A DNA stretch of 64,000 nucleotides, from positions 3,720,001-3,784,000 of the forward strand of contig NC_015726.1 of the NCBI RefSeq assembly GCF_000219215.1. The letters are read 5' to 3'. The translations under genes were made by a program, and so were the position numbers. Shown here in pieces: positions 38,804 to 48,419 of this stretch. Under the pieces are notes generated by a model. That model was not told the origin of the DNA, did not search any database, and worked only from the letters and a program-made list of their open reading frames with translations. The stretch's first letter is position 1. Each line of letters opens with the position of its first letter. Source of the stretch: Cupriavidus necator N-1 (lineage in GTDB: Bacteria > Pseudomonadota > Gammaproteobacteria > Burkholderiales > Burkholderiaceae).

Positions 38804-39687
38804 CACTTCTCCTTCCCGAACAGCCCGGCCGGGCGCAGCAGCAGCACGATCACCATGATGAAGAACACCACGGTCGACGACGCTTCCGGATAGAACACCT
38901 TGGTCAGCCCCTCGACCACGCCCAGCCCCAGGCCGGTCAGGATCGAACCCATGATCGAACCCATGCCGCCGATCACCACCACCGCGAACACAATAATGAT
39001 CAGGTTCTGCCCCATCAGCGGCGAGATCTGGATCACCGGCGCCGCCAGCACGCCCGCGAACGCGGCCAGCGCGACGCCGAAGCCGTAGGTCAGCGTCACC
39101 ATCAGCGGCACGTTGACGCCGAAGGCCTCGACCATCTTGGGGTTCTCGGTGCCGGCGCGCAGGTAGGCGCCCAGCTTGGTCTTCTCGATCACGTACCAGG
39201 TGGCGAAGCACACCACCAGCGACGCCACCACGACCCACGCGCGGTAGTTGGGCAGAATCATGAAGCCCAGGTCGGTCGCGCCCTGCAGCGCGTCCGGCGT
39301 CGAGTACGGCAGCCCGGAGACGCCGTAGATCGAGCGGAAGATGCCCTCGACCACCAGCGTGATGCCCAGCGTCAGCAGCAGGCCGTAGATATGGTCGAGC
39401 TTGTAGATCCAGCGCAGCATGGTCTTCTCGATCACCACGCCCAGCGCGGCGACGACCAGCGGCGACAGCAGCAGCATGATCCAGTAGTTCAGCCCGGCGT
39501 ACTCCATGCCCATCCAGGCCAGCACCGCGCCCAGCATGAAGAGCGCGCCGTGCGCGAAATTGATGACGTTGAGCAGGCCGAAGATAACCGCCAGGCCCAG
39601 GCTCAGCATCGCATAGAAGGCGCCGTTGACCAGCCCCAGCAAGAGCTGGGAAAGCATGGCCGGCAAGGGGATTCCGAAGATGTCCAT
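38803..39687 (-). CDS. livH: Branched-chain amino acid type ABC permease LivH (system 2)
   Basis: A 294-residue permease with the hallmark LGLVNGAFYAMLSLGLAVIF, then NVINFAHGALFMLGA. RAGTENPKMVEAFGVNV is the cytoplasmic loop seen in LivH proteins. I use the ATG at 39687 (MDIFGIPLPAMLSQ) because homology starts there; 43 extra open codons upstream look unlike a membrane protein. It is followed by livM with a one-base overlap. Confidence 0.94.
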   Translation of the reverse strand: MDIFGIPLPAMLSQLLLGLVNGAFYAMLSLGLAVIFGLLNVINFAHGALFMLGAVLAWMGMEYAGLNYWIMLLLSPLVVAALGVVIEKTMLRWIYKLDHIYGLLLTLGITLVVEGIFRSIYGVSGLPYSTPDALQGATDLGFMILPNYRAWVVVASLVVCFATWYVIEKTKLGAYLRAGTENPKMVEAFGVNVPLMVTLTYGFGVALAAFAGVLAAPVIQISPLMGQNLIIIVFAVVVIGGMGSIMGSILTGLGLGVVEGLTKVFYPEASSTVVFFIMVIVLLLRPAGLFGKEK

Positions 39688-39851
39688 CGCGGAGTGCCGT
39701 TGATACCGCCGTTGTATGGCGGGGATTGCTGCGGTTGGTGCCAGGTAATGCGAACGCTGCGGCGAACACCGTTGGCGAACACCGCAGCAAGGAACCGCGT
39801 CCGATGCCGGTGGCACGCAGGTGGCGCGCCGCCGGCGGATCTCACATCAGC

Positions 39852-41060
39852 TTATTTCTTCAGCATTGCGCACTTCGACTCGGCCACCGTGGTAAAGGCC
39901 TGGTCGCCCGGGATGGTCGCGACCACCTTCAGGTAGTCCCACGGCTTCTTCGACTCTGCCGCGGACTTCACCTGCATCAGGTACATGTCGTGGATGCCCC
40001 GGCCGTCCTGGCGGATATAACCCTTGGTGTAGAAGTCGTTGATCTTCATCTTCTTGAGTTCAGCCATGACCTTGTCCGGATCGTCGGTCTTGGCTGCTTC
40101 CACCGCCTTCAGGTAGGTGCTGGCCGCCGAGTAGTCCGCCGCCTGCAGGCTGCTCGGCATCTTCTTCATCTTGCCGAAGAAGCGGTTGGCGAACTTGCGG
40201 GTGTCGTCGTTCATGTCCCAGTACCAGCTGTCTGTCATCAGCAGGCCTTCGGTGTTCTTCAGCCCGAGGCTGTGCACATCGTTGATGAACATCAGCAGGC
40301 CAGCGATCTTCATCGACTTGGTAATGCCGAATTCCTTGGCCGCCTTGATCGCGTTGATGGTGTCGCCGCCGGCGTTGGCCAGGCCCAGGATCTGCGCCTT
40401 GGACGACTGCGCCTGCAGCAGGAACGACGAGAAGTCCGATGCCGACAGCGGATGGCGCACCTGGCCCGCCACCGAGCCGCCGTTGGCCTTGACCACGGCC
40501 GCGGTGTCGCTTTCCAGCGAATGGCCGAAGGCGTAGTCGGCGGTCAGGAAGAACCACGACTTGCCGCCTTGCTTGACCACCGCGCTGCCGGTGCCCTTGG
40601 CCAGCGCCACGGTGTCATAGGCGTAGTGCACCGTGTACGGCGAGCACTCTTCGTTGGTCAGGCGCGCCGTGCCGGCGCCGATGTTGATGTAGACGCGCTT
40701 CTTCTCTGAGGCCACCTTGTTCATGGCCAGCGCGGTGCCGGAGTTGGTGCCGCCCAGCAGCATGTCCAGGCCCTGCTGGTCCATCCATTCGCGCGCCTTC
40801 GAGGCGGCGATGTCGGCCTTGTTCTGGTGGTCGGCCGAGACGATTTCGATGGGCTTGCCCAGCACCTTGCCGCCGCGGTCCTCGACCGCCATCTTGATGG
40901 CTTCCAGGCCGCCGGGGCCGTCGATGTCGGCGTACAGGCCCGACATGTCGGTGATATAGCCGATCTTCACGGTGTCGCCGGACACCTGGGCAACGGCGCT
41001 GAAGGAAACCGCACCCATGGCAATGGCAGCCATCGCGGCCGCGAGCCGAGTCTTTTTCAT
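39852..41060 (-). CDS. Branched-chain amino acid type ABC transporter substrate-binding protein (system 2)
   Basis: A 402-residue LivJ-type periplasmic protein. Signal peptide MKKTRLAAAMAAIAMGAVSF ends near AVAQ. The mature start DTVKIGYITDMSGLYADIDG and LGGTNSGTALAMNKVASEKK are typical. AGGAGA lies before the ATG at 41060. It sits between livF and livH, and the five genes run livG-livF-binding protein-livH-livM. Close relatives often bind amino acids or aromatic acids; ligand not deducible here. Confidence 0.92.
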   Translation of the reverse strand: MKKTRLAAAMAAIAMGAVSFSAVAQVSGDTVKIGYITDMSGLYADIDGPGGLEAIKMAVEDRGGKVLGKPIEIVSADHQNKADIAASKAREWMDQQGLDMLLGGTNSGTALAMNKVASEKKRVYINIGAGTARLTNEECSPYTVHYAYDTVALAKGTGSAVVKQGGKSWFFLTADYAFGHSLESDTAAVVKANGGSVAGQVRHPLSASDFSSFLLQAQSSKAQILGLANAGGDTINAIKAAKEFGITKSMKIAGLLMFINDVHSLGLKNTEGLLMTDSWYWDMNDDTRKFANRFFGKMKKMPSSLQAADYSAASTYLKAVEAAKTDDPDKVMAELKKMKINDFYTKGYIRQDGRGIHDMYLMQVKSAAESKKPWDYLKVVATIPGDQAFTTVAESKCAMLKK

Positions 41061-41134
41061 CTCTATGTCTCCTGATTTGCGGCGGCGTGCGCGCCACCCG
41101 TTCCTGCCAAACATCAACCCATGATCCGTGCGGA

Positions 41135-41860
41135 TCAGACCCCGAGCAGTTCGTGCAGCACCGGCATCTTGGCCTGCAGCTCATTGGCCGCGAAGCGCTC
41201 GACGATGCTGCCGTGCTCCATCACGTAGAAGCGGTCCGCCAACGGCGCGGCGAAGCGGAAGTTCTGCTCCACCATCACCACCGTGTACCCCTTCTGCTTG
41301 AGCATCAGGATCATGCGCGCAAGCGCCTGCACGATCACCGGTGCCAATCCTTCCGAGATTTCATCGAGCAGCAGCAGGTTGGCGCCGGTGCGCAGGATGC
41401 GCCCGACCGCCAGCATCTGCTGCTCACCGCCGGAAAGACGCGTGCCCTGGCTCTGGCGGCGCTCCTTCAGGTTCGGGAACATCTCGTAGATATCGGTCTC
41501 GCTCATGCCCTTGCTGGTGTCGGCGCCCTTCAGCACCGGCGGCAGCATCAGGTTCTCTTCGCATGAGAGGCTGGAGAAGATCGCCCGTTCTTCGGGGCAA
41601 TAGCCAATGCCGTAGTGCGCGATCTTGTGCGTGGGCAGGCTGATGGTCTCGTGGCCATTGACCTTGATCGAGCCCTTGCGCGTGCCGGTCAGTCCCATGA
41701 TCGCGCGCAGCGTGGTGGTGCGGCCAGCGCCGTTGCGGCCCAGCAGCGTGACCACTTCGCCGCGGTTCACGGTCAGGTCCACGCCGTGCAGGATGTGCGA
41801 TTCGCCGTACCAGGCGTGCAGGTCCCTGATCTCGAGCGCGGGTGTGTTGGATGTCGTCAT
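41135..41860 (-). CDS. livF: ABC transporter ATPase LivF with Walker A lysine replaced by arginine (system 2)
   Basis: A 241-residue LivF-like ATPase. The signature LSGGEQQMLAVGRIL and Walker B LLLLDEISEGLAP are normal for the family (Asp-Glu kept, then Ile for Pro). Walker A, however, reads LLGRNGAGRTTTLRAIMG: the catalytic lysine is arginine, codon CGC at 41722-41720. This is not a frameshift, because the frame is intact on both sides. The protein may depend on LivG for hydrolysis or may tolerate Arg. It starts 17 bases after livG. Confidence 0.92.
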   Translation of the reverse strand: MTTSNTPALEIRDLHAWYGESHILHGVDLTVNRGEVVTLLGRNGAGRTTTLRAIMGLTGTRKGSIKVNGHETISLPTHKIAHYGIGYCPEERAIFSSLSCEENLMLPPVLKGADTSKGMSETDIYEMFPNLKERRQSQGTRLSGGEQQMLAVGRILRTGANLLLLDEISEGLAPVIVQALARMILMLKQKGYTVVMVEQNFRFAAPLADRFYVMEHGSIVERFAANELQAKMPVLHELLGV

Positions 41861-41877
41861 CTCATTGGTCTCCCGGC

Positions 41878-42654
41878 TCAGTGCGCGCCCTGCAGTTCCG
41901 CGTCGACGGTGCCCATGTAGGCCTCCATCACGCGCGGATCCTTCGAGACTTCCGCATACGGCCCTTCGGCCAGGATCGCGCCACGCTGCAGCACGGTGAT
42001 CTTGTCGGCGATCGACGAGACCACGCTCATGTTGTGCTCCACCATCAGGATGGTGCGGCCCGCCGAAACCTTCTTGATCAGCTGCGTGACGCGGTCCACG
42101 TCTTCGTGGCCCATGCCCTGCGTGGGTTCGTCGAGCAGCATCAGCTCGGGCTCCATTGCCAGCGTGGTGGCAATCTCCAGCGCGCGCTTGCGGCCGTATG
42201 GAAGGTTCACCGTCAGCGTCTGCGCGAACTCGGTCAGGCCGACCTGTTCGAGCAGCTCCATGGCGCGGTCATTGAGCACGTCCAGCGAGCGCTCGCTGCG
42301 CCAGAACTGGTACGCCGTGCCGAGCTGCCGCTGCAGCCCGATGCGCACGTTCTCCATCACCGTCAGGTGCGGAAATACCGCCGAGATCTGGAACGAACGG
42401 ATCACGCCGCGCCGCGCGATCTGCGCGGGCTTTTCACGGGTGATGTCGATGCCGTTGAAAAGGATGGTGCCGGTGGTCGGCTCCAGGAACTTGGTGAGCA
42501 GGTTGAAGCAAGTCGTCTTGCCGGCGCCGTTGGGGCCGATCAAGGCATGGATCGACCCGCGGCGTACCCGCAGGTTGACGTCGCTCACCGCCGTGAACCC
42601 CTTGAACTCCTTGGTGAGGTTCCGCGTTTCCAGGATGGTTTCCTGCTGGTTCAT
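41878..42654 (-). CDS. livG: Branched-chain amino acid type ABC transporter ATPase LivG (system 2)
   Basis: A 258-residue ATPase with normal motifs: Walker A IGPNGAGKTTCFNLL near residue 38, the LivG-type signature LPYGRKRALEIATTL in place of LSGGQ, Walker B LMLLDEPTQGMG, and the H-loop MVEHNMSVV. First gene of the second Liv operon, so the operon promoter should be within the 353-base gap upstream. Confidence 0.94.
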   Translation of the reverse strand: MNQQETILETRNLTKEFKGFTAVSDVNLRVRRGSIHALIGPNGAGKTTCFNLLTKFLEPTTGTILFNGIDITREKPAQIARRGVIRSFQISAVFPHLTVMENVRIGLQRQLGTAYQFWRSERSLDVLNDRAMELLEQVGLTEFAQTLTVNLPYGRKRALEIATTLAMEPELMLLDEPTQGMGHEDVDRVTQLIKKVSAGRTILMVEHNMSVVSSIADKITVLQRGAILAEGPYAEVSKDPRVMEAYMGTVDAELQGAH

Positions 42655-43007
42655 GTCTCCTGCCCGCCCTCTTGCTGAACTGCCGGGGTGATGCCCGGCA
42701 CTGACAATGGTCCGAACCGGCCTTGTAGGCCCTTGCTGCCGCTTGTTCCGTCAGGCTGGCCATGGTTGCGGCCCGGCCTGCGGCTTTCTGTTTTGGTGCG
42801 GGGCGGCTCCCGCGCAGGTTGCGGCGATGGCTTCGATGTGCTGCCGACGCACCCTGTGAGGCGTCTATTGTGTGCGCCTGTTGCATCGCAAAACATCGGG
42901 GTTTGCACTATGAAACATGAACCAAGTGTCAGTTTTTTTGCGATCGCACATGAGCAGGATGCGCCACTTGATCACGACCCCGCCCGCGACCAAGTGGCGC
43001 GCTCATG
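42655..43007. other. Spacer with livG promoter region and a long hairpin
   Basis: 353 bases with no supported gene. The livG promoter should lie here, but I cannot point to clear -35 and -10 elements. TGCGATCGCA, a ten-base palindrome next to seven T, is at 42939-42948, and the long hairpin at 42949-43007 ends at the GMC stop codon. Confidence 0.5.
42949..43007 (-). terminator. Long stem-loop directly after the GMC oxidoreductase stop
   Basis: Arms CATGAGC (42949-42955) and GCTCATG (43001-43007), then GCGCCACTTG (42961-42970) and CAAGTGGCGC (42991-43000), form a 17-pair stem with a five-base bulge and a 20-base loop. It begins immediately past the stop codon. On the minus strand no T-tract follows (AAAAAAA instead), so it may be an RNA-stabilising 3' end rather than a classic terminator. 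Confidence 0.5.
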
Positions 43008-44675
43008 TCAGGCGCCTGCAGCGGCTGCCGCCGGCGCTGATTGCACCAATACTTCTGCCGCGGCCAGGCCCTGCCGGCGGTCTTCGCGGATCAGGTCGCT
43101 GGCGCGCTCGGCGATCATGATGGTCGGCGAATTGGTGTTGCCCGACGTGATCAGCGGCATCACCGAGGCATCGACCACGCGCAGGCCGTCGATGCCCAGC
43201 ACGCGCAGGCGATGGTCGACCACGGCCATCGGGTCGTCGGCGCGGCCCATCTTGCAGGTGCCCACCGGATGGAAGATGGTGGTGCCGATATTGCCGGCCG
43301 CTTCGGCCAGCTGTTCGTCGGTCTGGAATGCCGGACCCGGCAGCCATTCCTCGGGCTGGTACGGCGCCAGCGCCGGCGACGCCACGATACGGCGCGTGAG
43401 CCGGATGGAGTCGGCCGCGACTTTCCGATCCTCGTCGGTCGCCAGGTAATTGGGCGCGATCACCGGCGCCTGGCGGAAATCCGCGCTGCCGATATGCACG
43501 CTGCCGCGCGAGGTCGGCCGCAGGTTGCAGGCACTCGCGGTAAAGGCATTGAACGCATGCAGCGGGTCGCCGAACTTGTCCAGCGACAAGGGCTGCACGT
43601 GGTACTCCACGTTCGGCCGCGCCTGAGCCAGGTCAGAGCGCGCAAAGGCGCCCAGCTGCGACGGCGCCATGCTCATCGGACCGCTCTGGTTGAAGGCGTA
43701 CTGCACGCCGATGCAGAACTTGCCCCACAGGCTCGCGGCGCGCGTGTTGAGCGTGCGCACGCCGCTGACCTTCACCACGGAGCGCAGCTGCAGGTGGTCC
43801 TGCAGGTTCTCGCCCACGCCGGGCAGCGCATGGCGCACCGGGATACCGAGCGCCTGCAGGCGCTCGGCCTGGCCGATGCCCGACAGTTCCAGCAGCTGCG
43901 GCGTATTGACCGCGCCCGCGGCCAGGATCACTTCCTGCCTGGCCACCGCAGTCTGCGCCCGGCCGCCGCCGATATAGTTCACGCCAGTGCAGCGGCGCCC
44001 GTCGAAGGTCAGCCCGCTCACCTGCGCCCCGGTGACGATGGTCAGGTTGGGACGCTCAGACGCACGCCGCAGGAAGGCCTTGGCCGTGTTCCAGCGGATG
44101 CCGCGGCGCTGGTTCACTTCGAAATAGCCGACGCCGAAGTTGTCGCCGCGGTTGAAATCCTCTGTGCGCGGAATCCCCGCCTCTTCGGCGGCATCAGCAA
44201 AGCGCTCCAGGATGTCCCAGCGCAGGCGCTGGCCTTCCACGCGCCATTCGCCGCCGGCGCCATGGAATTCGCTCGGGCCGCGGTGGTGGTCCTCGCTGCG
44301 CTTGAACAGCGGCAGCACATTGTCCCAGCGCCAGCCATCGTCGCCGGTCAGCCGCGCCCACGCGTCATAATCCTCGCGCTGGCCGCGCATATAGATCATG
44401 CCGTTGATCGACGAGCAACCGCCCAGCACGCGCCCGCGCGGATAGCCCAGCGAGCGGCCGTTCAGCCCGGCCTCGGCCTCGGTGCGATAGAGCCAGTCGG
44501 TGCGCGGGTTGCCGATGCAGTACAGGTAGCCCACCGGGATATGGATCCAGTGGTAGTCGTCCTTGCCGCCGGCCTCCAGCAGCAACACGTTGACGTCCGC
44601 ATCCTGCGTCAGGCGGTTCGCCAGGACACAGCCGGCTGAACCGGCCCCCACGATGATGTAGTCGAATGTCTCCAT
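43008..44675 (-). CDS. GMC-family FAD oxidoreductase (choline dehydrogenase-like)
   Basis: A 555-residue flavoprotein that oxidises an alcohol. The FAD-binding start YIIVGAGSAGCVLANRL, the GMC signature RGRVLGGCSSINGMIYMRG and the C-terminal HPVGTCKMG and SGNTNSPTIMIAERA with the active-site His and Asn are all present. I chose the ATG at 44675 (METFDYIIV); an ATG six codons upstream is also open. It follows mmsA by 27 bases and is probably in its operon. The substrate might be an alcohol feeding the aldehyde dehydrogenase, but that is inference. Confidence 0.9.
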   Translation of the reverse strand: METFDYIIVGAGSAGCVLANRLTQDADVNVLLLEAGGKDDYHWIHIPVGYLYCIGNPRTDWLYRTEAEAGLNGRSLGYPRGRVLGGCSSINGMIYMRGQREDYDAWARLTGDDGWRWDNVLPLFKRSEDHHRGPSEFHGAGGEWRVEGQRLRWDILERFADAAEEAGIPRTEDFNRGDNFGVGYFEVNQRRGIRWNTAKAFLRRASERPNLTIVTGAQVSGLTFDGRRCTGVNYIGGGRAQTAVARQEVILAAGAVNTPQLLELSGIGQAERLQALGIPVRHALPGVGENLQDHLQLRSVVKVSGVRTLNTRAASLWGKFCIGVQYAFNQSGPMSMAPSQLGAFARSDLAQARPNVEYHVQPLSLDKFGDPLHAFNAFTASACNLRPTSRGSVHIGSADFRQAPVIAPNYLATDEDRKVAADSIRLTRRIVASPALAPYQPEEWLPGPAFQTDEQLAEAAGNIGTTIFHPVGTCKMGRADDPMAVVDHRLRVLGIDGLRVVDASVMPLITSGNTNSPTIMIAERASDLIREDRRQGLAAAEVLVQSAPAAAAAGA

Positions 44676-44702
44676 CGCTGTTCTTGTCATCATCGTCGCG
44701 GC

Positions 44703-46229
44703 CTATTTCGCCACCGGCATGGTGAACTCAGCGCCCTTGGCAATCGAATCCGGCCAGCGCTGCATCACGCTCTTGTAGCGCGTGTAGAAACGCACGCCCT
44801 CTTCGCCATAGGCGTGATGGTCGCCAAACAGCGATCGCTTCCAGCCACCGAATGAATGCCATGCCATCGGCACCGGAATCGGCACGTTGATGCCGACCAT
44901 GCCGATCTGGATCTGCCGCGCGAACGCGCGCGCGATGCCGCCGTCGCTGGTGTAGCACGATACGCCGTTGCCGAATTCATGCGCATTGATCAGCGCCACG
45001 GCTTCGGCAAAGTCATGCACGCGCACCACCGACAACACCGGACCGAAGATCTCTTCCTTGTAGATCGTCATATCCGGCTTGACGTTGTCGAACAGCGTGC
45101 CGCCGACATAGAAGCCGTTCTCATGGCCGGGTACGGTGTGACCGCGGCCATCGGTCACCAGCGTCGCGCCTTCTTCCACGCCCTTGGCGATATAGCCCTC
45201 CACCTTGGCCTTGTGCGCAGCGGTTACCAGCGGACCCATTTCGGCGTCGGACTCCATGCCGTTGCGGATCTTCAGCGAGCTGGCGCGTTCGGCGAGACGC
45301 GGCACCAGCTTGTCGGCGACGTCGCCCACCGCTACAGCGACCGAGATCGCCATGCAGCGCTCGCCGGCAGAACCATACGCGGCACCGATCAGCGCATCGA
45401 CCGCCTGGTCGAGATCGGCATCCGGCATCACCACCAGGTGGTTCTTGGCGCCGCCCAAGGCCTGCACGCGCTTGCCGTGCTTGGTCCCTTCCGTATAGAT
45501 GTACTCGGCGATCGGCGTCGAGCCGACGAACGACAGCGCCTGGACGTCCGGATGCGCGAGCAGCGCGTCCACGGCTTCCTTGTCGCCCTGCACGACATTG
45601 AACACGCCATCGGGCAATCCCGCCTGGCGCAGCAGATCGGCAATCAGCAGGCTCGGCGACGGATCGCGCTCCGACGGCTTCAGCACGAAGGTATTGCCGC
45701 AGGCGATTGCCACCGGGAACATCCACATCGGCACCATCACCGGGAAGTTGAACGGCGTGATGCCGGCCACCACGCCCAGCGGCTGGCGCAGGTTCCAGTT
45801 GTCGATGCCGCCGCCGATGTTGTCGGTGAAATCGGTCTTGAGCAGGTTGGGGATGCCGCAGGCGAATTCCACCACCTCGATGCCGCGCGTGACTTCGCCC
45901 TTCGCATCCGAGAACACCTTGCCATGCTCGCGCGTGATCAGCGCGGCCAGGTCATCGTGGTGCTGGTCGAGCAGTTCCTTGAACTTGAACAGGATGCGCG
46001 CGCGGCGCAGCGGCGGCGTGTCGGCCCAGGCGGGGAACGCGGCCTGGGCGGCGGCGACGGCATCGGCCACGTCCTGCGTGGTGCCAAGCGCCACGCGTGC
46101 TGCGACTTCGCCGGTGGCGGGGTTATAGATATCGGCCAGACGCTGCGATGCGCCGCGTGTCTGCCGGCCTGCGATGCTATGGCCGATGATGGTCTGCACT
46201 GCGCTGGCTTCTGCAAGGATGTCTTCCAC
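44703..46229 (-). CDS. mmsA: Methylmalonate-semialdehyde dehydrogenase (CoA-acylating)
   Basis: A 508-residue aldehyde dehydrogenase that converts methylmalonate semialdehyde, NAD and CoA to propionyl-CoA in valine breakdown, or malonate semialdehyde to acetyl-CoA. The catalytic cysteine is in [31 protein letters not shown] and [14 protein letters not shown] are MmsA-specific. I chose the GTG at 46229 because AGGAG lies five bases before it and the length fits; ATG at 46262 lacks a ribosome site. It runs into the GMC gene; a LysR regulator is divergent. Confidence 0.93.
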   Translation of the reverse strand: MEDILAEASAVQTIIGHSIAGRQTRGASQRLADIYNPATGEVAARVALGTTQDVADAVAAAQAAFPAWADTPPLRRARILFKFKELLDQHHDDLAALITREHGKVFSDAKGEVTRGIEVVEFACGIPNLLKTDFTDNIGGGIDNWNLRQPLGVVAGITPFNFPVMVPMWMFPVAIACGNTFVLKPSERDPSPSLLIADLLRQAGLPDGVFNVVQGDKEAVDALLAHPDVQALSFVGSTPIAEYIYTEGTKHGKRVQALGGAKNHLVVMPDADLDQAVDALIGAAYGSAGERCMAISVAVAVGDVADKLVPRLAERASSLKIRNGMESDAEMGPLVTAAHKAKVEGYIAKGVEEGATLVTDGRGHTVPGHENGFYVGGTLFDNVKPDMTIYKEEIFGPVLSVVRVHDFAEAVALINAHEFGNGVSCYTSDGGIARAFARQIQIGMVGINVPIPVPMAWHSFGGWKRSLFGDHHAYGEEGVRFYTRYKSVMQRWPDSIAKGAEFTMPVAK

Positions 46230-46402
46230 TTCCGCTCCTGAATGCTGGGTCGCTGACGGCATGCGGCTTGCCCGATCTTTGCGTCTGGTGAAGACACTGG
46301 CGCAAACATCCGCCAGCATCGCACTGGCATCGCTGCCGCGCGGCACAAGGCGTGCCGGGCCGTATTGAGCGCAAGCTTGGTGCAGTTGCGCGGCCCCGTC
46401 CA

Positions 46403-47380
46403 ATGATTTATCGTCAATCGCAATATAAGCTCCGCAAAATATTGCGCCGCACCACGCCACGCTCCGGCGCCACCTTTCGCCCCGACACCGCCTTGGACCT
46501 CCACCACCTGCGCGCCTTCGTTGCCGTCGCGCGCGAGGGCAACCTGACCCGCGCCGCGCAGCGGCTGCACCTGACGCAGCCCGCAGTGAGCCTGCAGTTG
46601 AAGGCGCTGCAATCGGCGTGGCGCATCCGGCTGTTCGAGCGCACTGCCGCGGGCCTGACGCTGACCGCCGACGGCGCCGCATTGCTGCCGCTGGCTGAGC
46701 GCATCCTCGATGGCGTGGGCGACCTGCAGCACACCGTCAGCGCGATGCATCACACCGTGCGCGGCCGGCTGGCGATCGGCACCATCCTCGACCCGGAATT
46801 CACGCGGCTTGGCCCGATGCTGCGCACGCTGGTGGAACGCCATCCGCAGATCGGCACCGAACTGCGCCACGGCATGTCGGGCTGGGTGCTGCAACAGGTA
46901 CGCAGCGGCGCGCTCGACGTGGGCTTCTACCTGGGCCAGCCGCCCGACGCCGGCTTCCATGCGCTGACGCTGACGCCCTTCTCTTACTATGTGGTGGCGC
47001 CCAAGGGCTGGAAAGAGCGCACCGCGCTGCGCTCATGGGCGCAGCTGGCAACACTGCCATGGATCTGGACGCCACCGGAATCGGCGCACAACCGGCTCTT
47101 GTCGGCGCGCTTTGCGCAGGCCGGCGTCGATCCGGCCGGCGTGCCCAAGGTGGCGCATGTCGACCAGGAGGCGTCGATGCTGGACCTGGTGCGCTCCGGC
47201 GTGGGGCTGTCACTGGTGCGCGACGCGATCGCGCTGCGCGAATCGCATGCGCACGGGCTGGTGATCGTGGAAGGGGTCTCGGTGCAGACCGAGCTGACGC
47301 TGGTATGCCTGGCCACGCGCCGCGACGACCCGGTGGTCGCGGCAGTGTTCGGCGTGGCCGAGTCGGTGTTCCGGACCTAG
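46403..47380 (+). CDS. LysR-family regulator divergent from mmsA
   Basis: A LysR-type regulator of 325 residues from this ATG. The helix-turn-helix region is [20 protein letters not shown] followed by [14 protein letters not shown], and a ligand domain follows with a normal length. The start is uncertain: family homology begins only at LDLHHLRAF, where a TTG at 46493 would give a typical 295 residues, and the AT-rich stretch after 46403 (TTATCGTCAATCGCAATATAA) looks more like a LysR operator than coding DNA. It probably controls mmsA and the GMC gene. Confidence 0.85.
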   Translation: MIYRQSQYKLRKILRRTTPRSGATFRPDTALDLHHLRAFVAVAREGNLTRAAQRLHLTQPAVSLQLKALQSAWRIRLFERTAAGLTLTADGAALLPLAERILDGVGDLQHTVSAMHHTVRGRLAIGTILDPEFTRLGPMLRTLVERHPQIGTELRHGMSGWVLQQVRSGALDVGFYLGQPPDAGFHALTLTPFSYYVVAPKGWKERTALRSWAQLATLPWIWTPPESAHNRLLSARFAQAGVDPAGVPKVAHVDQEASMLDLVRSGVGLSLVRDAIALRESHAHGLVIVEGVSVQTELTLVCLATRRDDPVVAAVFGVAESVFRT

Positions 47381-48309
47381 CTTCCGTGCTGCTGCAGGTG
47401 GCGCTGCAGCCAGCCGGTCAGCGCCGCGAACACTTCGCCGCGCAGCGGCTGCGCTTCATTGAAGATCTCGTGGTAGCCATGCTCGAACCAGACCTGTTCG
47501 CGCAACGCCGGCGGCGCGTTGTCGAAGAAGCGGCGGCTGCCGGCCGGGTCCACCACGCGGTCGGCGCCGCCGACCAGCATCAGCGTGGGGGCCTCCAGCA
47601 GCGCGGCATCGGCCTGGGCCTGCGCCATGCCGCCGATAAAGCTCTCCAGTACGCTGGCGGTGATGGTCGTCTGCACCAGCGGATCCGAGCGGTAGGCGGC
47701 CACCACGGCGGGGTCGTGCGACAAGAGCCGCGCATCGATCGGATTGGGCACGCGCAGCCGCGGTGCCAGCGCCAGCAGCACGCGGTGCAGCGCCAGCATC
47801 GGTCCCGACAGCCGCAGCGCCAGCGCGGGCGAGGACAGCACCAGCGCGCGTACCGGGCGCACGCGCGCGGTGGCAAAGCGTGCCGCAATCAGCCCGCCCA
47901 TGCTGTGGCCAAGCAGGATCGGCAACTCGTGCCAGCCAGGCACCGCGGCATCGTAGATCTCGGCGAGGTCGTCCAGGTAGGCATCCTGATGGTCCGCCAC
48001 CATGCGCGCGCCGCCGCTGGCACCATGGCCGCGCAGGTCGTGCGCACGCACGCGCAGGCCCAGCCCGCACAGCACATCGGCCACATGCTGGTAGCGTCCG
48101 GCATGCTCGGCAAGCCCATGCACCAGCAGCACCGAGCCGAGCGGCTCGGCAAAGCGCGCCGGATCGGGCTGCCAGGTGCGCAGCAGCAGCTCGGTGCCGT
48201 CGCGCATGCGCTGGCGGCTCTGCACCGGCGCATGCGTGCCGGCGGGGGTATCGGCAGGCATGCCGGCAACACCGGCAATAGCAGGATCGTCCGTCATCGG
48301 TTGTTCCAT
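47377..48309 (-). CDS. Alpha/beta hydrolase, monoacylglycerol-lipase-like
   Basis: A 310-residue serine hydrolase of the lysophospholipase/monoglyceride lipase type. The oxyanion motif is SVLLVHGLAEHAGRY, the stretch RVRAHDLRGHGASGG is diagnostic, and the nucleophile elbow is LLGHSMGGLIAA. The late Asp (LVGGADRVVDP) and His (FEHGYHEIFNE) complete the triad. The ATG at 48309 has GGAGGAGA upstream. Its stop overlaps the stop of the convergent LysR gene by four bases (47377-47380). Substrate likely a monoglyceride or other lipid ester. Confidence 0.9.
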   Translation of the reverse strand: MEQPMTDDPAIAGVAGMPADTPAGTHAPVQSRQRMRDGTELLLRTWQPDPARFAEPLGSVLLVHGLAEHAGRYQHVADVLCGLGLRVRAHDLRGHGASGGARMVADHQDAYLDDLAEIYDAAVPGWHELPILLGHSMGGLIAARFATARVRPVRALVLSSPALALRLSGPMLALHRVLLALAPRLRVPNPIDARLLSHDPAVVAAYRSDPLVQTTITASVLESFIGGMAQAQADAALLEAPTLMLVGGADRVVDPAGSRRFFDNAPPALREQVWFEHGYHEIFNEAQPLRGEVFAALTGWLQRHLQQHGS

Positions 48310-48419
48310 TCGCGCAAGTCTCCTCCCGGCACGGAGCGCCAGCAAAGCGCTTGCGCCGGCTGTCATTATTCTTTGTATTGCTGCCTGCTGCCTGCTTTGC
48401 CTTGCACTGTCTGTCCCGC

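Noticed and set aside
37748..39790. A 680-residue frame that looks like a LivH-LivM fusion
   Set aside because: The N-terminal half is livH read in another frame (Arg/Gly-rich, not membrane-like). The real livM starts at 38803.
42688..43449. A 253-residue plus-strand frame across the livG-GMC gap
   Set aside because: Low-complexity translation running antisense into the GMC gene, with no motif or ribosome site.
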